Source: Spirochaetota bacterium (GTDB lineage Bacteria > Spirochaetota > Spirochaetia > Treponematales > UBA12059). From it: a stretch of DNA of 44,260 nt. Shown in pieces: positions 1 through 8,410 of this stretch; position 1 is the first letter of the stretch; every line of letters starts with the position of its first letter. Below the pieces are notes generated by a model. That model searched no databases. It saw nothing but the letters and a program-made list of their open reading frames with translations, and was not told the DNA's origin. The DNA lies in assembly GCA_018816345.1 (NCBI GenBank), contig JAHIWG010000121.1, positions 1-44,260 of the forward strand. Reading direction: 5' to 3'. The translations under genes were made by a program, and so were the position numbers.

Positions 1-63
1 CTCGGCGCGGCCGCCGCGCTCCTGTACTCCCTCACGGGCGTGGGCGCGAGCTTCTACGGTTAA
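1..63 (+). CDS. C-terminal end of a hydrophobic protein (partial)
   Basis: The first 63 bases read in frame 1 as twenty codons ending in TAA. The peptide is rich in Ala, Leu and Gly (begins LGAAAALLYS, ends GASFYG), like the last membrane helix of an integral membrane protein. Nothing more can be said about its identity because the rest lies outside the window. It converges on the binding-protein gene at 154-1980. Confidence 0.45.
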   Translation, partial: LGAAAALLYSLTGVGASFYG

Positions 64-81
64 GCGGGCGACCAGGCGTCG

Positions 82-115
82 AAAAAAGGCGGATCCCGGC
101 ATTCCGGAATCCGCC
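82..115 (-). terminator. Intrinsic terminator of the peptide-binding protein gene
   Basis: A 12-bp stem with one mismatch (arms 88-99 and 104-115, loop CATT) is followed on the minus strand by a run of six T (A-run at 82-87 on the plus strand). It lies 39 bases past the stop of the minus-strand gene. There is no T-run on the plus-strand side, so it should serve the minus strand mainly. Confidence 0.8.
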
Positions 116-153
116 TCGCAGTTACGTCCGCGCGCCCTAGGGCGCCCGCGGTC

Positions 154-1980
154 CTAGTACTTGGCCTTCTTCAGGGCCGCCTCGCGCGCCTTGTTCCAGG
201 CGCTTTCCAGCTTGGCGTATTCCTCTGTCGATAGCGACTTGTCCATGACTATCTGACCCTTGAACTTAAGGTTCGATAGGCCGAACGGCGCGTAGGGGAA
301 GGTGAACGGCTCGAGCTTTGACGCCTCGAAGCCGCCGCCTCCGCAGACGAACGGCATGACGATGCTTTCCCCGATAAGGTAGGCCTCGGCCTTCGCGAAC
401 AGCTCGTAGCGTTTCTTAATGTCGCGCATTTCCGCCATCGCCGCCTCTACGAGCTTGTCATAGCTCGTCTTGCCGTCGGCCTGCTTGTAGGCGGGAGAGT
501 TGTCGAGGAAGACGTAGTTGGCTCCGGAGACGAAGGGGTCGGTGTAGGTCTGGGGGTCGGCGTAGTCGGGGCCCCAGTTCAGCTCCATCATGGCGTAGTT
601 GCCGGCGCGTCGGGTAGCGCTCAGGAAGCCGGTAGCGGGGAACGAGACCGGTATGACGTCGATGAAGTCCTTGCCTAGCAGGGTCTCGAGCTGCTGCTCG
701 ACGACCTGGACGCGGTTAACCCACTCGAAAACATTGTCCGCGCGGTACGGCATCATGATCTTGACCGGGAAGGTGGCCTTGCCGGCCAGTTCCTTCATCG
801 CGGCGGCCTTGAACTCGAGGGCCTTGGCCTTGTCGAAGGTGGCTCCGGCCGAGATCGCGGCGAGGTCTCCGGTCGTTACGAAATCCTTGCCCGCGGCGTT
901 GGTGAAGAAGGGCGGGGTTACGGTCTTGATGAGGCGGCGCTCGGGGGAGAACGGCTCCCAGGTAAGCATCGCGGCCTTGCGGTCGAAGGCGTGGAATATG
1001 GCCTTGCGGAAATTCTTGCTGTTCACGGCCACGGCCCAGTTCTCCGGCTCGTACTCGGCCGCGAAGGTCGGCTTGAAGTTGAAGCCGTAGAAGTAGGAGT
1101 AGGCGCTTATCTTGGTCGGGTGTATCTGGGCCTTCTTGGCGGGATCCTTCATCCAGGTATCCAGGATGCTCGAGGGGATGGTCGCGAAGGAGCTCTGCCC
1201 GCGGAGGAAAAGCTCGGGCGCGAGGGTCCGCGCTTCCTTATTATAACGGTATATCAGCCTCGGGATATGAACGTTCTTCTGGTCCCAGTACCTCTTATTC
1301 TTGGCGAGGACCCTCGAGACCTGGGGCTCGAACTCGGTCATGATGTAGGCGCCGTTCGACAGGACTGCCTTGTTATCCCGCCCGAAGGTTGCGCCCATCG
1401 AATCGAGGAACTTGCCGTTTGCCGGCAGGTAGGTCACGTAGCTGAGCATCGACAGGAAATAGGGCACGGGGGCCTTTAGGGTATATTGCAGGGTGTACTT
1501 GTCGAGGGCCTTGACGCCTACCTGGGAGAAATCGGATATCTTGCCCTCGTAGTACTCGTCGGCGCCCTTGATGACGGTCGACAGAGGGTCGACGATGGTC
1601 GAGGCGTTGGCCTTGGTCAGGATGTACTTGGCGGCGTCTACCCAGTCCTGGGCCGTGGTCTCGGCGTAGGGCTTGGCCTTCCAGTCGTACCACTGCACGC
1701 CCCTGCGGAGCTTGAAGGTCCAGACGAGGCCGTCGGGGGACGAGGTCCACGATTCGGCGAGGGAGGGCTTTAGGACGCCGTACTGGTCGTACTCTACGAG
1801 GTTGTCGACCATGTTGGCGAACATGAAATGCTCGTTCTCCGAGCCGGAGATGAGGTAGTTGAGCGTGGTCACCTCGCCCGAGTACATCTCGTAGTAGTCC
1901 CCGGACTTGCGCTGGGACCACGCCTGGCCGACCGCGAGTACGGCGAGGGCGGCTAGCGCGATAAGCTGCTTCTTCTTCAT
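154..1980 (-). CDS. Peptide ABC transporter substrate-binding protein (OppA/DppA family, SBP_bac_5)
   Basis: 608-residue extracytoplasmic solute-binding protein that would deliver peptides to the permease encoded divergently at 2233-6230. Start chosen at the ATG ending at base 1980: it follows AAGGAA at good spacing and begins a clear Sec signal (MKKKQLIALAALAVLAVGQAWS); there is no lipobox Cys. An upstream in-frame ATG at 2046 would only add a charged non-signal tail. Family features include the early ...WTFKLRRGVQWYDW block (SBP_bac_5 'FxLRxGVxW') and the late GPDYADPQTYTDPF block (typical 'W..DY.DP..f'). Slightly longer than E. coli OppA. Divergent from its permease genes, which gives a transporter locus with two transcription units. 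The ligand is unknown; the neighbouring D-peptide hydrolases suggest muropeptides or D-amino-acid peptides (inference). Confidence 0.92.
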   Translation of the reverse strand: MKKKQLIALAALAVLAVGQAWSQRKSGDYYEMYSGEVTTLNYLISGSENEHFMFANMVDNLVEYDQYGVLKPSLAESWTSSPDGLVWTFKLRRGVQWYDWKAKPYAETTAQDWVDAAKYILTKANASTIVDPLSTVIKGADEYYEGKISDFSQVGVKALDKYTLQYTLKAPVPYFLSMLSYVTYLPANGKFLDSMGATFGRDNKAVLSNGAYIMTEFEPQVSRVLAKNKRYWDQKNVHIPRLIYRYNKEARTLAPELFLRGQSSFATIPSSILDTWMKDPAKKAQIHPTKISAYSYFYGFNFKPTFAAEYEPENWAVAVNSKNFRKAIFHAFDRKAAMLTWEPFSPERRLIKTVTPPFFTNAAGKDFVTTGDLAAISAGATFDKAKALEFKAAAMKELAGKATFPVKIMMPYRADNVFEWVNRVQVVEQQLETLLGKDFIDVIPVSFPATGFLSATRRAGNYAMMELNWGPDYADPQTYTDPFVSGANYVFLDNSPAYKQADGKTSYDKLVEAAMAEMRDIKKRYELFAKAEAYLIGESIVMPFVCGGGGFEASKLEPFTFPYAPFGLSNLKFKGQIVMDKSLSTEEYAKLESAWNKAREAALKKAKY

Positions 1981-2036
1981 TAGTCGTTTCCTTGATAGAG
2001 AGGAATCGAAGGGGCGGTAACACCGTCGTAATAGGC

Positions 2037-2065
2037 AGTATTTCACCCTTTGAATGCTAAGTCAA
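2037..2065 (-). promoter_or_regulatory. Sigma70-type promoter of the binding-protein gene
   Basis: On the minus strand TTGACT (2065-2060), a 17-bp spacer and AATACT (2042-2037). Transcription would begin near 2030 and give a leader of about 50 bases ending in AAGGAA before the ATG at 1980. Confidence 0.6.
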
Positions 2066-2097
2066 ATTATTCGTGAAATATTGTGTTGCGAAAAAGT

Positions 2098-2120
2098 AAA
2101 AGCACAGTTGCTTTTTTTTT
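2098..2120 (+). terminator. Small hairpin followed by nine T in the divergent intergenic region
   Basis: AAAAGCA (2098-2104), loop CAGT, TGCTTTT (2109-2115), with T continuing to 2120. On the plus strand this has the shape of a weak intrinsic terminator or attenuator upstream of oppB. The gap 1981-2232 otherwise holds the minus-strand promoter; I found no convincing plus-strand promoter. Confidence 0.35.
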
Positions 2121-2232
2121 ATGGCGCGCTTGGGGGTAACCGTGCTACGATCGTACGACGTTCAATCCCGCGAGGAGGAGCGCCGCGACGACGCTCCGGG
2201 GGGTCCCGGTAGTCTCTCGCGGCCACGGTTCG

Positions 2233-3177
2233 ATGCTCAAATACACGATCAAGCGGCTCGGCCAGTCGCTCATTACCCTGTTCATCGTCGTATCGGCGGT
2301 ATTCCTCCTGATGAGGCTCCTGCCCGTCGAAGGCTATTTCGGCGACGGGTACGATAAGCTGTCCGAGAGCCAGCGCGAGGCGGTCCTGCAGAAGATGGGC
2401 CTCCTCGATCCGTGGTACGTCCAGATGGGCGCGTTCTATAAAGGCCTCCTGCGGGGCGACCTCGGCGTATCGACCATCTACCGCAAGGACGTACCCGTCC
2501 TGGAGGTAATCGGCCCGAGGGTGCCGTACTCGATGAAGTTCGGCATCGTCGCCACCTGCCTGGCCTTGATCGCCGGCCTCGGGATGGGCGTCTCGATGGC
2601 CAAGAACAAGGGCAAGGGCCTGGATAAGCTATGGACGGGCTACGTCGTGTTCGTGAACGCGGTGCCGCTGGCCGTCTACCTCCTGTTCATCCAGCTCTAC
2701 GGCACGAGCCTCCTCGACCTGCCGCTCCTGTTCGATAAGTACATGCCCTCGAGCTGGATACTCCCCGCGGTCTCCATGTCCCTGGGGGGCATCGCCGGCT
2801 ACGCGATGTGGATGCGCCGCTACATGGTGGACGAGCTAAATAAGGATTATATAAAGCTTGCCAAGGCCAAGGGCCTGTCGCAGTCGACCATTATGGTCAG
2901 GCACGTGATGCGGAACGCCTACGTGCCCATGGCCCAGTACCTGCCGGCCTCGATACTGATGACGATATCAGGTTCCATCTATATAGAGTCCCTGTATTCG
3001 ATACCGGGCATGGGAGGGCTGCTCGTGGACGTAATCCAACGCCAGGACAACACGATGGTCCAGGCGCTCGTGCTCATATTCTCCTCGGTAGGCATAATCG
3101 GGTTGTTCCTCGGGGACCTCCTCATGGCCCTGTTCGACCCCCGGATCAAGCTCTCCAAGAGCGGAGCCTCGCGATGA
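2233..3177 (+). CDS. Peptide ABC transporter permease (OppB/DppB family)
   Basis: 314-residue inner-membrane permease, one half of the peptide translocation channel. It begins with the typical N-terminal helix of the family (MLKYTIKRLGQSLITLFIVV) and contains the cytoplasmic EAA loop at about residues 199-228 (DELNKDYIKLAKAKGLS...), the contact site for the ATPases. About six membrane segments. No good Shine-Dalgarno lies before the ATG (an AGGAGG is about 55 bases upstream, too far), but the family N-terminus makes this start likely. Its stop overlaps the start of the next gene by 4 bases, so it is the first gene of a four-gene permease/ATPase operon. Confidence 0.93.
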   Translation: MLKYTIKRLGQSLITLFIVVSAVFLLMRLLPVEGYFGDGYDKLSESQREAVLQKMGLLDPWYVQMGAFYKGLLRGDLGVSTIYRKDVPVLEVIGPRVPYSMKFGIVATCLALIAGLGMGVSMAKNKGKGLDKLWTGYVVFVNAVPLAVYLLFIQLYGTSLLDLPLLFDKYMPSSWILPAVSMSLGGIAGYAMWMRRYMVDELNKDYIKLAKAKGLSQSTIMVRHVMRNAYVPMAQYLPASILMTISGSIYIESLYSIPGMGGLLVDVIQRQDNTMVQALVLIFSSVGIIGLFLGDLLMALFDPRIKLSKSGASR

Positions 3178-4178
3178 TCCGCGGCGCGATGATGAGGGAG
3201 CCCCTGGCGGCGGGCTCGGAGAGCGCCGAGGCGATCGCGGCCAAGGTCGACGCCTCGCTCTTCGTGCCGGCCGACTTCGACGCGAACGCGGCCGAGCGCG
3301 GAGGCTATTCCGACTACTCGTACTGGCGCTCGACCATGCGCGGCTTCCTCAAGAACCGCGTGGCCCTCGGGTTCCTGCTCCTCCTGGGCGCGCTCCTCCT
3401 GTTCACCTTCGTCCAGCCGCTCCTGCCCGGCCAGAAGAGCCCGACGCATATACACATCGACCCGGCGACGGGCATGCAGTACCGCAACGTGGCCCCGGGG
3501 GCGGAATTCTGGTTCGGCACCAATACGATAGGCCAGGACCTGTGGGCGAGGATCTGGGGCGGGACGCGCACGTCGCTGATGCTTGGCCTGCTCGTCGGCG
3601 TGGCGGAGATGCTCATAGGCATCACCTTCGGGGCTATATGGGGCTACGTGCGCAGGCTCGACGGCGTGATCACCGAGATATACAACGTCATCAACAATAT
3701 ACCTACGACCATAGTCCTCATGCTGCTGGCCTACATCCTGCGCCCAAGCTTCAAGACCATGGTGATAGCGATGTGCGCCACCGGATGGCTGGGCCTGGCC
3801 CGCTTCGTCCGCAACCAGATAGTCATTATCAGGGACCGGGAGTACAACCTGGCGTCGCGCTGCCTAGGTACGCCCAGCAGGCGCATAATCGTCAAGAACC
3901 TCCTGCCGTACCTCGTGTCGGTGATAATGCTGCAGACGGCGCTCTCGATCCCGGGCACGATAGGCTGGGAGGTGTTCCTTACCTACATCGGGCTCGGGCT
4001 CCCGGTGAGCATCCCGTCCCTCGGCAACCTGGTCAACGAGGGCCGTCAGATCATGATGTCGCCGGAGCTGCGCTACCAGCTCCTGTTCCCGACGATCATC
4101 CTGTCGCTCATAACGATATCGTTCTACGTGCTCGGCAACGCGTTCTCGGACGCTTCCGACCCGCGCAACCACGTGTAA
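3174..4178 (+). CDS. Peptide ABC transporter permease (OppC/DppC family)
   Basis: 334-residue partner permease. A hydrophilic N-terminus of about 50 residues is followed by a family OppC_N-like segment (YWRSTMRGFLKNRVALGFLL), a periplasmic loop with the FGTNTIGQDLWAR signature typical of DppC/OppC, and an EAA loop near residues 221-248 (DREYNLASRCLGTPSRRII). ATGA overlap with oppB. Three in-frame Met codons lie within the first seven positions (3174, 3189, 3192); the first is kept because it gives the overlap typical of translational coupling. Confidence 0.93.
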   Translation: MIRGAMMREPLAAGSESAEAIAAKVDASLFVPADFDANAAERGGYSDYSYWRSTMRGFLKNRVALGFLLLLGALLLFTFVQPLLPGQKSPTHIHIDPATGMQYRNVAPGAEFWFGTNTIGQDLWARIWGGTRTSLMLGLLVGVAEMLIGITFGAIWGYVRRLDGVITEIYNVINNIPTTIVLMLLAYILRPSFKTMVIAMCATGWLGLARFVRNQIVIIRDREYNLASRCLGTPSRRIIVKNLLPYLVSVIMLQTALSIPGTIGWEVFLTYIGLGLPVSIPSLGNLVNEGRQIMMSPELRYQLLFPTIILSLITISFYVLGNAFSDASDPRNHV

Positions 4179-4188
4179 GGAAGAGGCC

Positions 4189-5280
4189 ATGGCAAAAGGC
4201 GACGCGATACTCGAGGCCAAGGACATCGTCATCAAGTTCAACCTGCGCGGGAGGACGCTGACGGCGATACGCGGGGCCGGCCTGCGGCTGAACGAGGGCG
4301 AGACCCTCGCCATAGTCGGCGAGTCGGGCTCCGGCAAGTCCGTGCTGACGAAGTCGTTCATAGGCATGCTCGACCAGAACGGCTGGGTCGACTCGGGCGA
4401 GGCCGTGTTCGAGGGCAGGAACCTCGCCGCTATCAAGGACGAGAAGGACTGGCTCGCGATACGCGGCAAGAAGATTTCGATGGTATTCCAGGATCCCATG
4501 ACGGCCCTCAATCCCCTGCTGACCGTAGGCGCGCAGATCAAGGAAGTCTTCGAGCTCCACCACGGGCTCTCGGGCAAGCAAGCGGATCACGCCGTCGTCG
4601 AGATGCTGGAGCGCGTGGGCATCGACAACCCGTCCGAGCGGCGCAAGCAGTATCCCCATGAATTCTCGGGCGGCATGAGGCAGCGCGTCGTCATTGCCAT
4701 CGCGGTGGCGTGCAAGCCGCGCATCCTCATATGCGACGAGCCTACGACGGCCCTGGACGTGACGATCCAGGCCCAGATACTCGACCTCATCAAGGCGCTC
4801 CAGCGCGACCTGGCCTTCACGACCGTCTATATCACCCACGACCTCGGCGTCGTCGCCAACGTCGCCGACAAGGTCGCCGTGATGTACGCCGGGCAGATCG
4901 TGGAGACCGGTAGCGCCGAGGAGGTGTTCTACGATTCCAGGCATCCGTATACCTGGGCGCTCCTGTCGTCGCTGCCCCAGCTTGGCGTGAAGGGACAGCC
5001 CTTGTACTCCATCTCCGGCACGCCGCCCAACCTGTTCAATACCGTCGTCGGGGACGCCTTCGCGCCCCGTAATCCCAAGGCTCTCAAGGTGGACTTCGCC
5101 GCCCAGCCGCCGATGTTCCAGGTAAGCCCGACGCATAGCGCCGCCACCTGGCTATTAGACCCGCGCGCGCCGGCCATGGAGCCGCCGCCGGCGATACTCG
5201 CGATGCGCGCCAAGCTCGGCGGCGCCAAGCTCGGCGGCGCCAAGCTCGGCGACGCGGCGAAGAACGGAGGGGCCCTATGA
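4189..5280 (+). CDS. Peptide ABC transporter ATP-binding protein (OppD/DppD family)
   Basis: 363-residue ATPase. Walker A GESGSGKS at about 44-51, Q-loop in [10 protein letters not shown], signature FSGGMRQRV at about 159-167, Walker [13 protein letters not shown] at about 180-191, then the H-loop in YITHDLGV. The C-terminal oligopeptide-transporter extension ([13 protein letters not shown]...) is present. The extreme C-terminus carries a short low-complexity repeat, AKLGG three times, encoded by a 15-bp tandem repeat. Good ribosome site (AGGAAGAGG). Overlaps oppF by ATGA. Powers peptide import together with OppF. Confidence 0.95.
   Translation: MAKGDAILEAKDIVIKFNLRGRTLTAIRGAGLRLNEGETLAIVGESGSGKSVLTKSFIGMLDQNGWVDSGEAVFEGRNLAAIKDEKDWLAIRGKKISMVFQDPMTALNPLLTVGAQIKEVFELHHGLSGKQADHAVVEMLERVGIDNPSERRKQYPHEFSGGMRQRVVIAIAVACKPRILICDEPTTALDVTIQAQILDLIKALQRDLAFTTVYITHDLGVVANVADKVAVMYAGQIVETGSAEEVFYDSRHPYTWALLSSLPQLGVKGQPLYSISGTPPNLFNTVVGDAFAPRNPKALKVDFAAQPPMFQVSPTHSAATWLLDPRAPAMEPPPAILAMRAKLGGAKLGGAKLGDAAKNGGAL
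5209..5253 (+). repeat. Three tandem copies of a 15-bp unit inside oppD
   Basis: Units 5209-5223, 5224-5238 and 5239-5253 (GCCAAGCTCGGCGGC, last copy with one change). In frame, so the unit encodes AKLGG. The repeat is after the conserved domains and can vary in number without breaking the ATPase. Confidence 0.85.
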
Positions 5281-6230
5281 GCGGCGAATCGCGGGAGGTC
5301 GTACTCGAGCTTCGGGACCTTGAGGTAGCCTTCAAGGTCAAGGGCGGCGGTACCTTCAAGGCCGTCAAGGGCGTCAACTTCTGCATCTACAAGGGCGAGA
5401 CCTTCGGCCTCGTCGGCGAGTCCGGCTCCGGCAAGACGAGCATAGGGCGGGCCATCGTCAGGATCAACGACGCGAGCTCCGGCTCAATCCTCTACAAGGG
5501 CCGCCGGATCGACGGCCGGATTCCCAAGGAGCTGGACCTCGAGGTCGTCCGCAAGATACAGATGATATTCCAGGATCCCATGGCGTCCCTGAACGAGAGG
5601 GCCAAGGTCGATTACATAGTCTCCGAGGGGCTGTATAACATAGGCGTCAAGCGATCGGAGGAGGAGCGCAGGGAGCTCGTGGCCAAGGCCCTGCTCGAGG
5701 TGGGGCTCCTGCCGGAGTTCGCCTCGCGCTTCCCGCACGAGTTCTCCGGCGGCCAGCGGCAGCGCATCGGCATCGCGAGGGCGCTGATCATGGAGCCCGA
5801 GCTGATCGTCGCCGACGAGCCCATCTCCGCCCTGGACGTGTCTATACGGGCCCAGGTGCTCAACCTGCTATCGTCGATACAGAAGGCCAAGGGCCTCACG
5901 TACCTCTTCATAGCTCACGACCTCTCGGTCGTGCGGTTCATAACCGACCGCATCGCCGTCATCAGCAAGGGTAGGATAGTCGAGCTGGCGGAGACCGAGG
6001 AGCTGTTCCGGCACCCCCTGCATCCGTACACGAGGGCCCTCATCTCGGCCATACCCCAGCCCGACCCGCTCGCGGAGAGGCGGAAGGTCGTCAAGGTCTA
6101 CGACCCGGCGTGCCACGACTACTCGGTCGAGGGGCCCGCCTGGTCCGACGTCGGAGGGGGGCATTTCGTGCTGGCCAACTCCAAGGAACTGGAGGCGTAC
6201 CGGGAAGGCCTGGCCGCGGGCAGGCTCTGA
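5277..6230 (+). CDS. Peptide ABC transporter ATP-binding protein (OppF/DppF family)
   Basis: 317-residue second ATPase. Walker [10 protein letters not shown] at about 48-56, [11 protein letters not shown]-loop, signature FSGGQRQRI at about 156-164, Walker [13 protein letters not shown] at about 176-187, H-loop FIAHDLSVV, and the C-terminal [16 protein letters not shown] region followed by a Cys ([12 protein letters not shown]) as in DppF/OppF. Last gene of the oppBCDF-like operon. Ile codons here are ATA 11, ATC 13, ATT 1 by hand count, an unusual pattern for GC-rich DNA. Confidence 0.95.
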   Translation: MSGESREVVLELRDLEVAFKVKGGGTFKAVKGVNFCIYKGETFGLVGESGSGKTSIGRAIVRINDASSGSILYKGRRIDGRIPKELDLEVVRKIQMIFQDPMASLNERAKVDYIVSEGLYNIGVKRSEEERRELVAKALLEVGLLPEFASRFPHEFSGGQRQRIGIARALIMEPELIVADEPISALDVSIRAQVLNLLSSIQKAKGLTYLFIAHDLSVVRFITDRIAVISKGRIVELAETEELFRHPLHPYTRALISAIPQPDPLAERRKVVKVYDPACHDYSVEGPAWSDVGGGHFVLANSKELEAYREGLAAGRL

Positions 6231-6241
6231 GCGGGAGGCCT

Positions 6242-6263
6242 CCGCCCGGAACGGCGCGGGCGG
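6242..6263. terminator. Hairpin between convergent genes
   Basis: CCGCCCG (6242-6248) pairs with CGGGCGG (6257-6263) in the 47-base gap between oppF and the minus-strand C26 gene. No T-run, so its role as a terminator is uncertain. Confidence 0.3.
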
Positions 6264-6277
6264 CTCCGGGATGTGCG

Positions 6278-7039
6278 CTACGCCAGGCCGGAGGCCGCCC
6301 TGAACGATGCGGCGGCCTGCGAGAGCGCGGCGAACGGCGCGAGGAACTCGGGGTAGCGCCGGCTCATCCCTTCCGGATGGAACTGCACGGCGACGAGGAA
6401 GGGCTCGCGGTCGACGGCCTCGACGGCCTCCACGACGCCGTCGGGAGCGCGGGCGGAGACGACGAGCCCGGGAGCCAGGTCCTTGACCGCCTGGTGGTGG
6501 AAGCTGTTGGCCAGGACGCGGCCCTCTCCGAACATGGCGGCGAGCCTCGTATCGGGGACGATATCGACGTAGTGGGCCGGCTCGTCCATGGGCATGTCGA
6601 AGGAGTGCCCTCCCGCCAGGGGCAGCTGCCCCTTGATGTCCTGGTACAGCGTGCCTCCGAGCGCCGCGTTGACGAGCTGGCAGCCTCGGCACACGCCTAG
6701 TATCGGGAGCCCGCGCGCCCGGGCGGCGGAGAATAGCGCTAGCTCCCAGCGGTCGCGGGCGGAGTCCATGCGCGCGACGCCCGCGGACGGGCTCTCGCCG
6801 TAGAGATAGGGCGCGATGTCCCCGCCGCCTGACAGGACGAGGCCGTCCAGCCGCCGGACGTAGTCCCGCGCGAAGGCTTCCGTCTCCTCGTCGCCCGACG
6901 GGAGCCCGCTTGGCCCCGGCAGTACGAAGGGGAGGCCGCCCGAGGCGGCGACGGAGTAGGCGTAGTTGATGTTGATGGATACGTAGACCGACCTGTTCTT
7001 ATGCTCGTCGAACGAGGTTACTCCGATGACGGGTACCAC
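6278..7039 (-). CDS. Gamma-glutamyl hydrolase, peptidase C26 / PuuD-like class I glutamine amidotransferase fold
   Basis: 253-residue cytoplasmic hydrolase. Members cleave gamma-glutamyl bonds, as E. coli PuuD does with gamma-glutamyl-GABA. Nucleophile Cys117 lies in the elbow GVCRGCQLVN; His221 and Glu223 in QFHPEG complete the triad; LSGGGDIAPYLY at 69-80 is the family glycine-rich block. Start is GTG ending at 7039, six bases after AGGAG; this gives the usual family length. The same frame stays open far upstream (to 7768), but that part runs antisense to the racemase gene and through a tandem repeat, so it is not coding. It sits between the peptide transporter and D-amino-acid genes, so gamma-D-glutamyl peptides are a plausible substrate (inference). 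Confidence 0.88.
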   Translation of the reverse strand: MVPVIGVTSFDEHKNRSVYVSININYAYSVAASGGLPFVLPGPSGLPSGDEETEAFARDYVRRLDGLVLSGGGDIAPYLYGESPSAGVARMDSARDRWELALFSAARARGLPILGVCRGCQLVNAALGGTLYQDIKGQLPLAGGHSFDMPMDEPAHYVDIVPDTRLAAMFGEGRVLANSFHHQAVKDLAPGLVVSARAPDGVVEAVEAVDREPFLVAVQFHPEGMSRRYPEFLAPFAALSQAAASFRAASGLA

Positions 7040-7078
7040 TGCTGGCTCCTCGCGGCCCGAAGACCGGCCGCGACCGGC

Positions 7079-7107
7079 ATTGTATACGTCCCGCCGCGTT
7101 TGGTGAA
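7079..7107 (-). promoter_or_regulatory. Promoter of the C26 hydrolase gene
   Basis: Minus strand TTCACC (7107-7102), 17-bp spacer, TACAAT (7084-7079). Places the start of transcription about 30 bases before the GTG codon. Confidence 0.45.
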
Positions 7108-7127
7108 GCGAGGGCGTAGCCATAGAC

Positions 7128-7199
7128 GAGGCGGCGGGCGAGGCGACGGATGAGGCGACGGGCGAGGCGACGGGCGAGGCGACGGGCGAGTCGCCGAGC
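7128..7199 (+). repeat. Six imperfect tandem copies of a 12-bp unit in a promoter gap
   Basis: Units begin at 7128, 7140, 7152, 7164, 7176 and 7188; consensus GAGGCGACGGGC. Units 3 to 5 are identical and the outer ones differ by one to three bases. The array sits between the divergent promoters of the C26 gene and the racemase operon. Confidence 0.85.
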
Positions 7200-7212
7200 G
7201 AGTCGGCCCCGC

Positions 7213-7239
7213 TTGAGGCGGCCGGGCCGCCGTGATAAT
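7213..7239 (+). promoter_or_regulatory. Possible promoter of the racemase operon
   Basis: TTGAGG (7213-7218), 15-bp spacer, GATAAT (7234-7239). The spacer is short, but this is the best -10 match in the gap and gives a leader of about 30 bases. Confidence 0.35.
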
Positions 7240-7276
7240 CTCGAGTATTCCCGCGCTTGATGGAGGGCGCGTCCCG

Positions 7277-8410
7277 ATGGTCGATAGGCAAGCATGGGCG
7301 GAGGTTGATCTCTCCGCTATAAGGAAGAACGCGCGGGCGCTGGCGGCGCTCGCCGGGGACGACGCCGGGCTGTGCGCCGTCGTCAAGGCCGACGGCTACG
7401 GCCACGGCGCGGCGCCGGTCGCGCGCGCCTGCATCGAGGCCGGCGCGACGTCGCTGGCGGTAGCCTTCGTCGAGGAGGGCGTCGAGCTCAGGCGCGCCGG
7501 TATCGTCGAGCCCGTACTGGTGCTCGGCTACACGGGCGAGGAAGGCGCGAGGCGGGCCTCCGGCTGGGGCCTGTCGACCATGGCGGTGTCGGTGGAGAAC
7601 GCACGCGTCCTCGCCGCCGAGGCCGAGCGCCAAGGCAAGGTCGCCCGCGTCCACCTGAAGGTAGACACGGGCATGGCCAGGCTCGGCGTGTCCCCCGACG
7701 AGGCGGGAGCGGCCGCGGCCGCTATAGCGTCGATGCCGGGAGCCGTCCTCGAGGGCGTCTGCTCCCACTTCGCGGCCGCCGACGCCGCCGACGGGGAATT
7801 CGCGGCCCTGCAGCTATCGCGCTTCACGGCCGCCGTCGACGAAGTACGCAAGGCGGGCGTCAGGGGCTTCGTCCGCCATATCGCCAATAGCGCGGCCCTG
7901 ATCCACGTCCCGGCGGCCCGCCTCGACATGGTCAGGCCCGGCATCGCGCTCTACGGCCTGCGCGCGTCCACGGAGCTGGAGCCCCCGTATCGGCCGTCCC
8001 CGGCCATGTCGCTGCGCGCCCGCGTCGTGCAGGTCAGGCTCGTGCCGGCGGGAGAGTCCGTAGGCTACGGCCGGAGCTTCCGAGCGGGCCGCGACGCGCG
8101 CATAGGCACCCTGCCTCTCGGCTACGCCGACGGCGTATCCCGGGGCCTCTCCAACCGCGGCTCGGTGGGCTTCCCTTCCGGGCGCGCGCCGATAGTCGGC
8201 CGGGTGTGCATGGATCAGATGATGGTGGACCTGACCGACCTGCCTAAGGTGGGCCAGGGAGACGTAGCCACGGTGTTCGGCCCCGGCGGCCCTTCGGTCT
8301 CCGAGGTCGCCGACCTCCTGGGCACGATAGACTACGAGGTGGTCTGCGCCGTCTCCAAGAGGGTCCCGAGGATCTACTCGGATTCGCGCATGGAGGAAGA
8401 CCTGGCATGA
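7277..8410 (+). CDS. alr: Alanine racemase
   Basis: 377-residue PLP fold-type III racemase interconverting L- and D-alanine. Lys37 in AVVKADGYGHG is the PLP lysine; Tyr264 in VGYGRSF matches the catalytic Tyr265 of the Geobacillus enzyme; GYADG and CMDQMMVD are the other family blocks; Tyr353 in TIDYEVVC matches the active-site-gate Tyr354. ATG at 7277 (after GGAGG) is preferred to a GTG at 7232 that adds 15 atypical residues. It heads an operon with a second, divergent racemase and an M20 hydrolase, joined by 4-base overlaps. In this setting it would turn D-Ala released from peptides into L-Ala, though it may also supply D-Ala for cell-wall synthesis. Confidence 0.93.
   Translation: MVDRQAWAEVDLSAIRKNARALAALAGDDAGLCAVVKADGYGHGAAPVARACIEAGATSLAVAFVEEGVELRRAGIVEPVLVLGYTGEEGARRASGWGLSTMAVSVENARVLAAEAERQGKVARVHLKVDTGMARLGVSPDEAGAAAAAIASMPGAVLEGVCSHFAAADAADGEFAALQLSRFTAAVDEVRKAGVRGFVRHIANSAALIHVPAARLDMVRPGIALYGLRASTELEPPYRPSPAMSLRARVVQVRLVPAGESVGYGRSFRAGRDARIGTLPLGYADGVSRGLSNRGSVGFPSGRAPIVGRVCMDQMMVDLTDLPKVGQGDVATVFGPGGPSVSEVADLLGTIDYEVVCAVSKRVPRIYSDSRMEEDLA

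Noticed and set aside
7128-7199. Tandem array considered as a CRISPR
   Set aside because: Units are 12 bp, directly adjacent and without spacers; no cas genes nearby.
7040-7768. A 243-codon upstream extension of the C26 reading frame
   Set aside because: It runs antisense to the alanine racemase, passes through the 12-bp tandem repeat (reading as a Ser/Pro/Val/Ala repeat), and has no family similarity; a GTG with AGGAG at 7039 gives the normal length.
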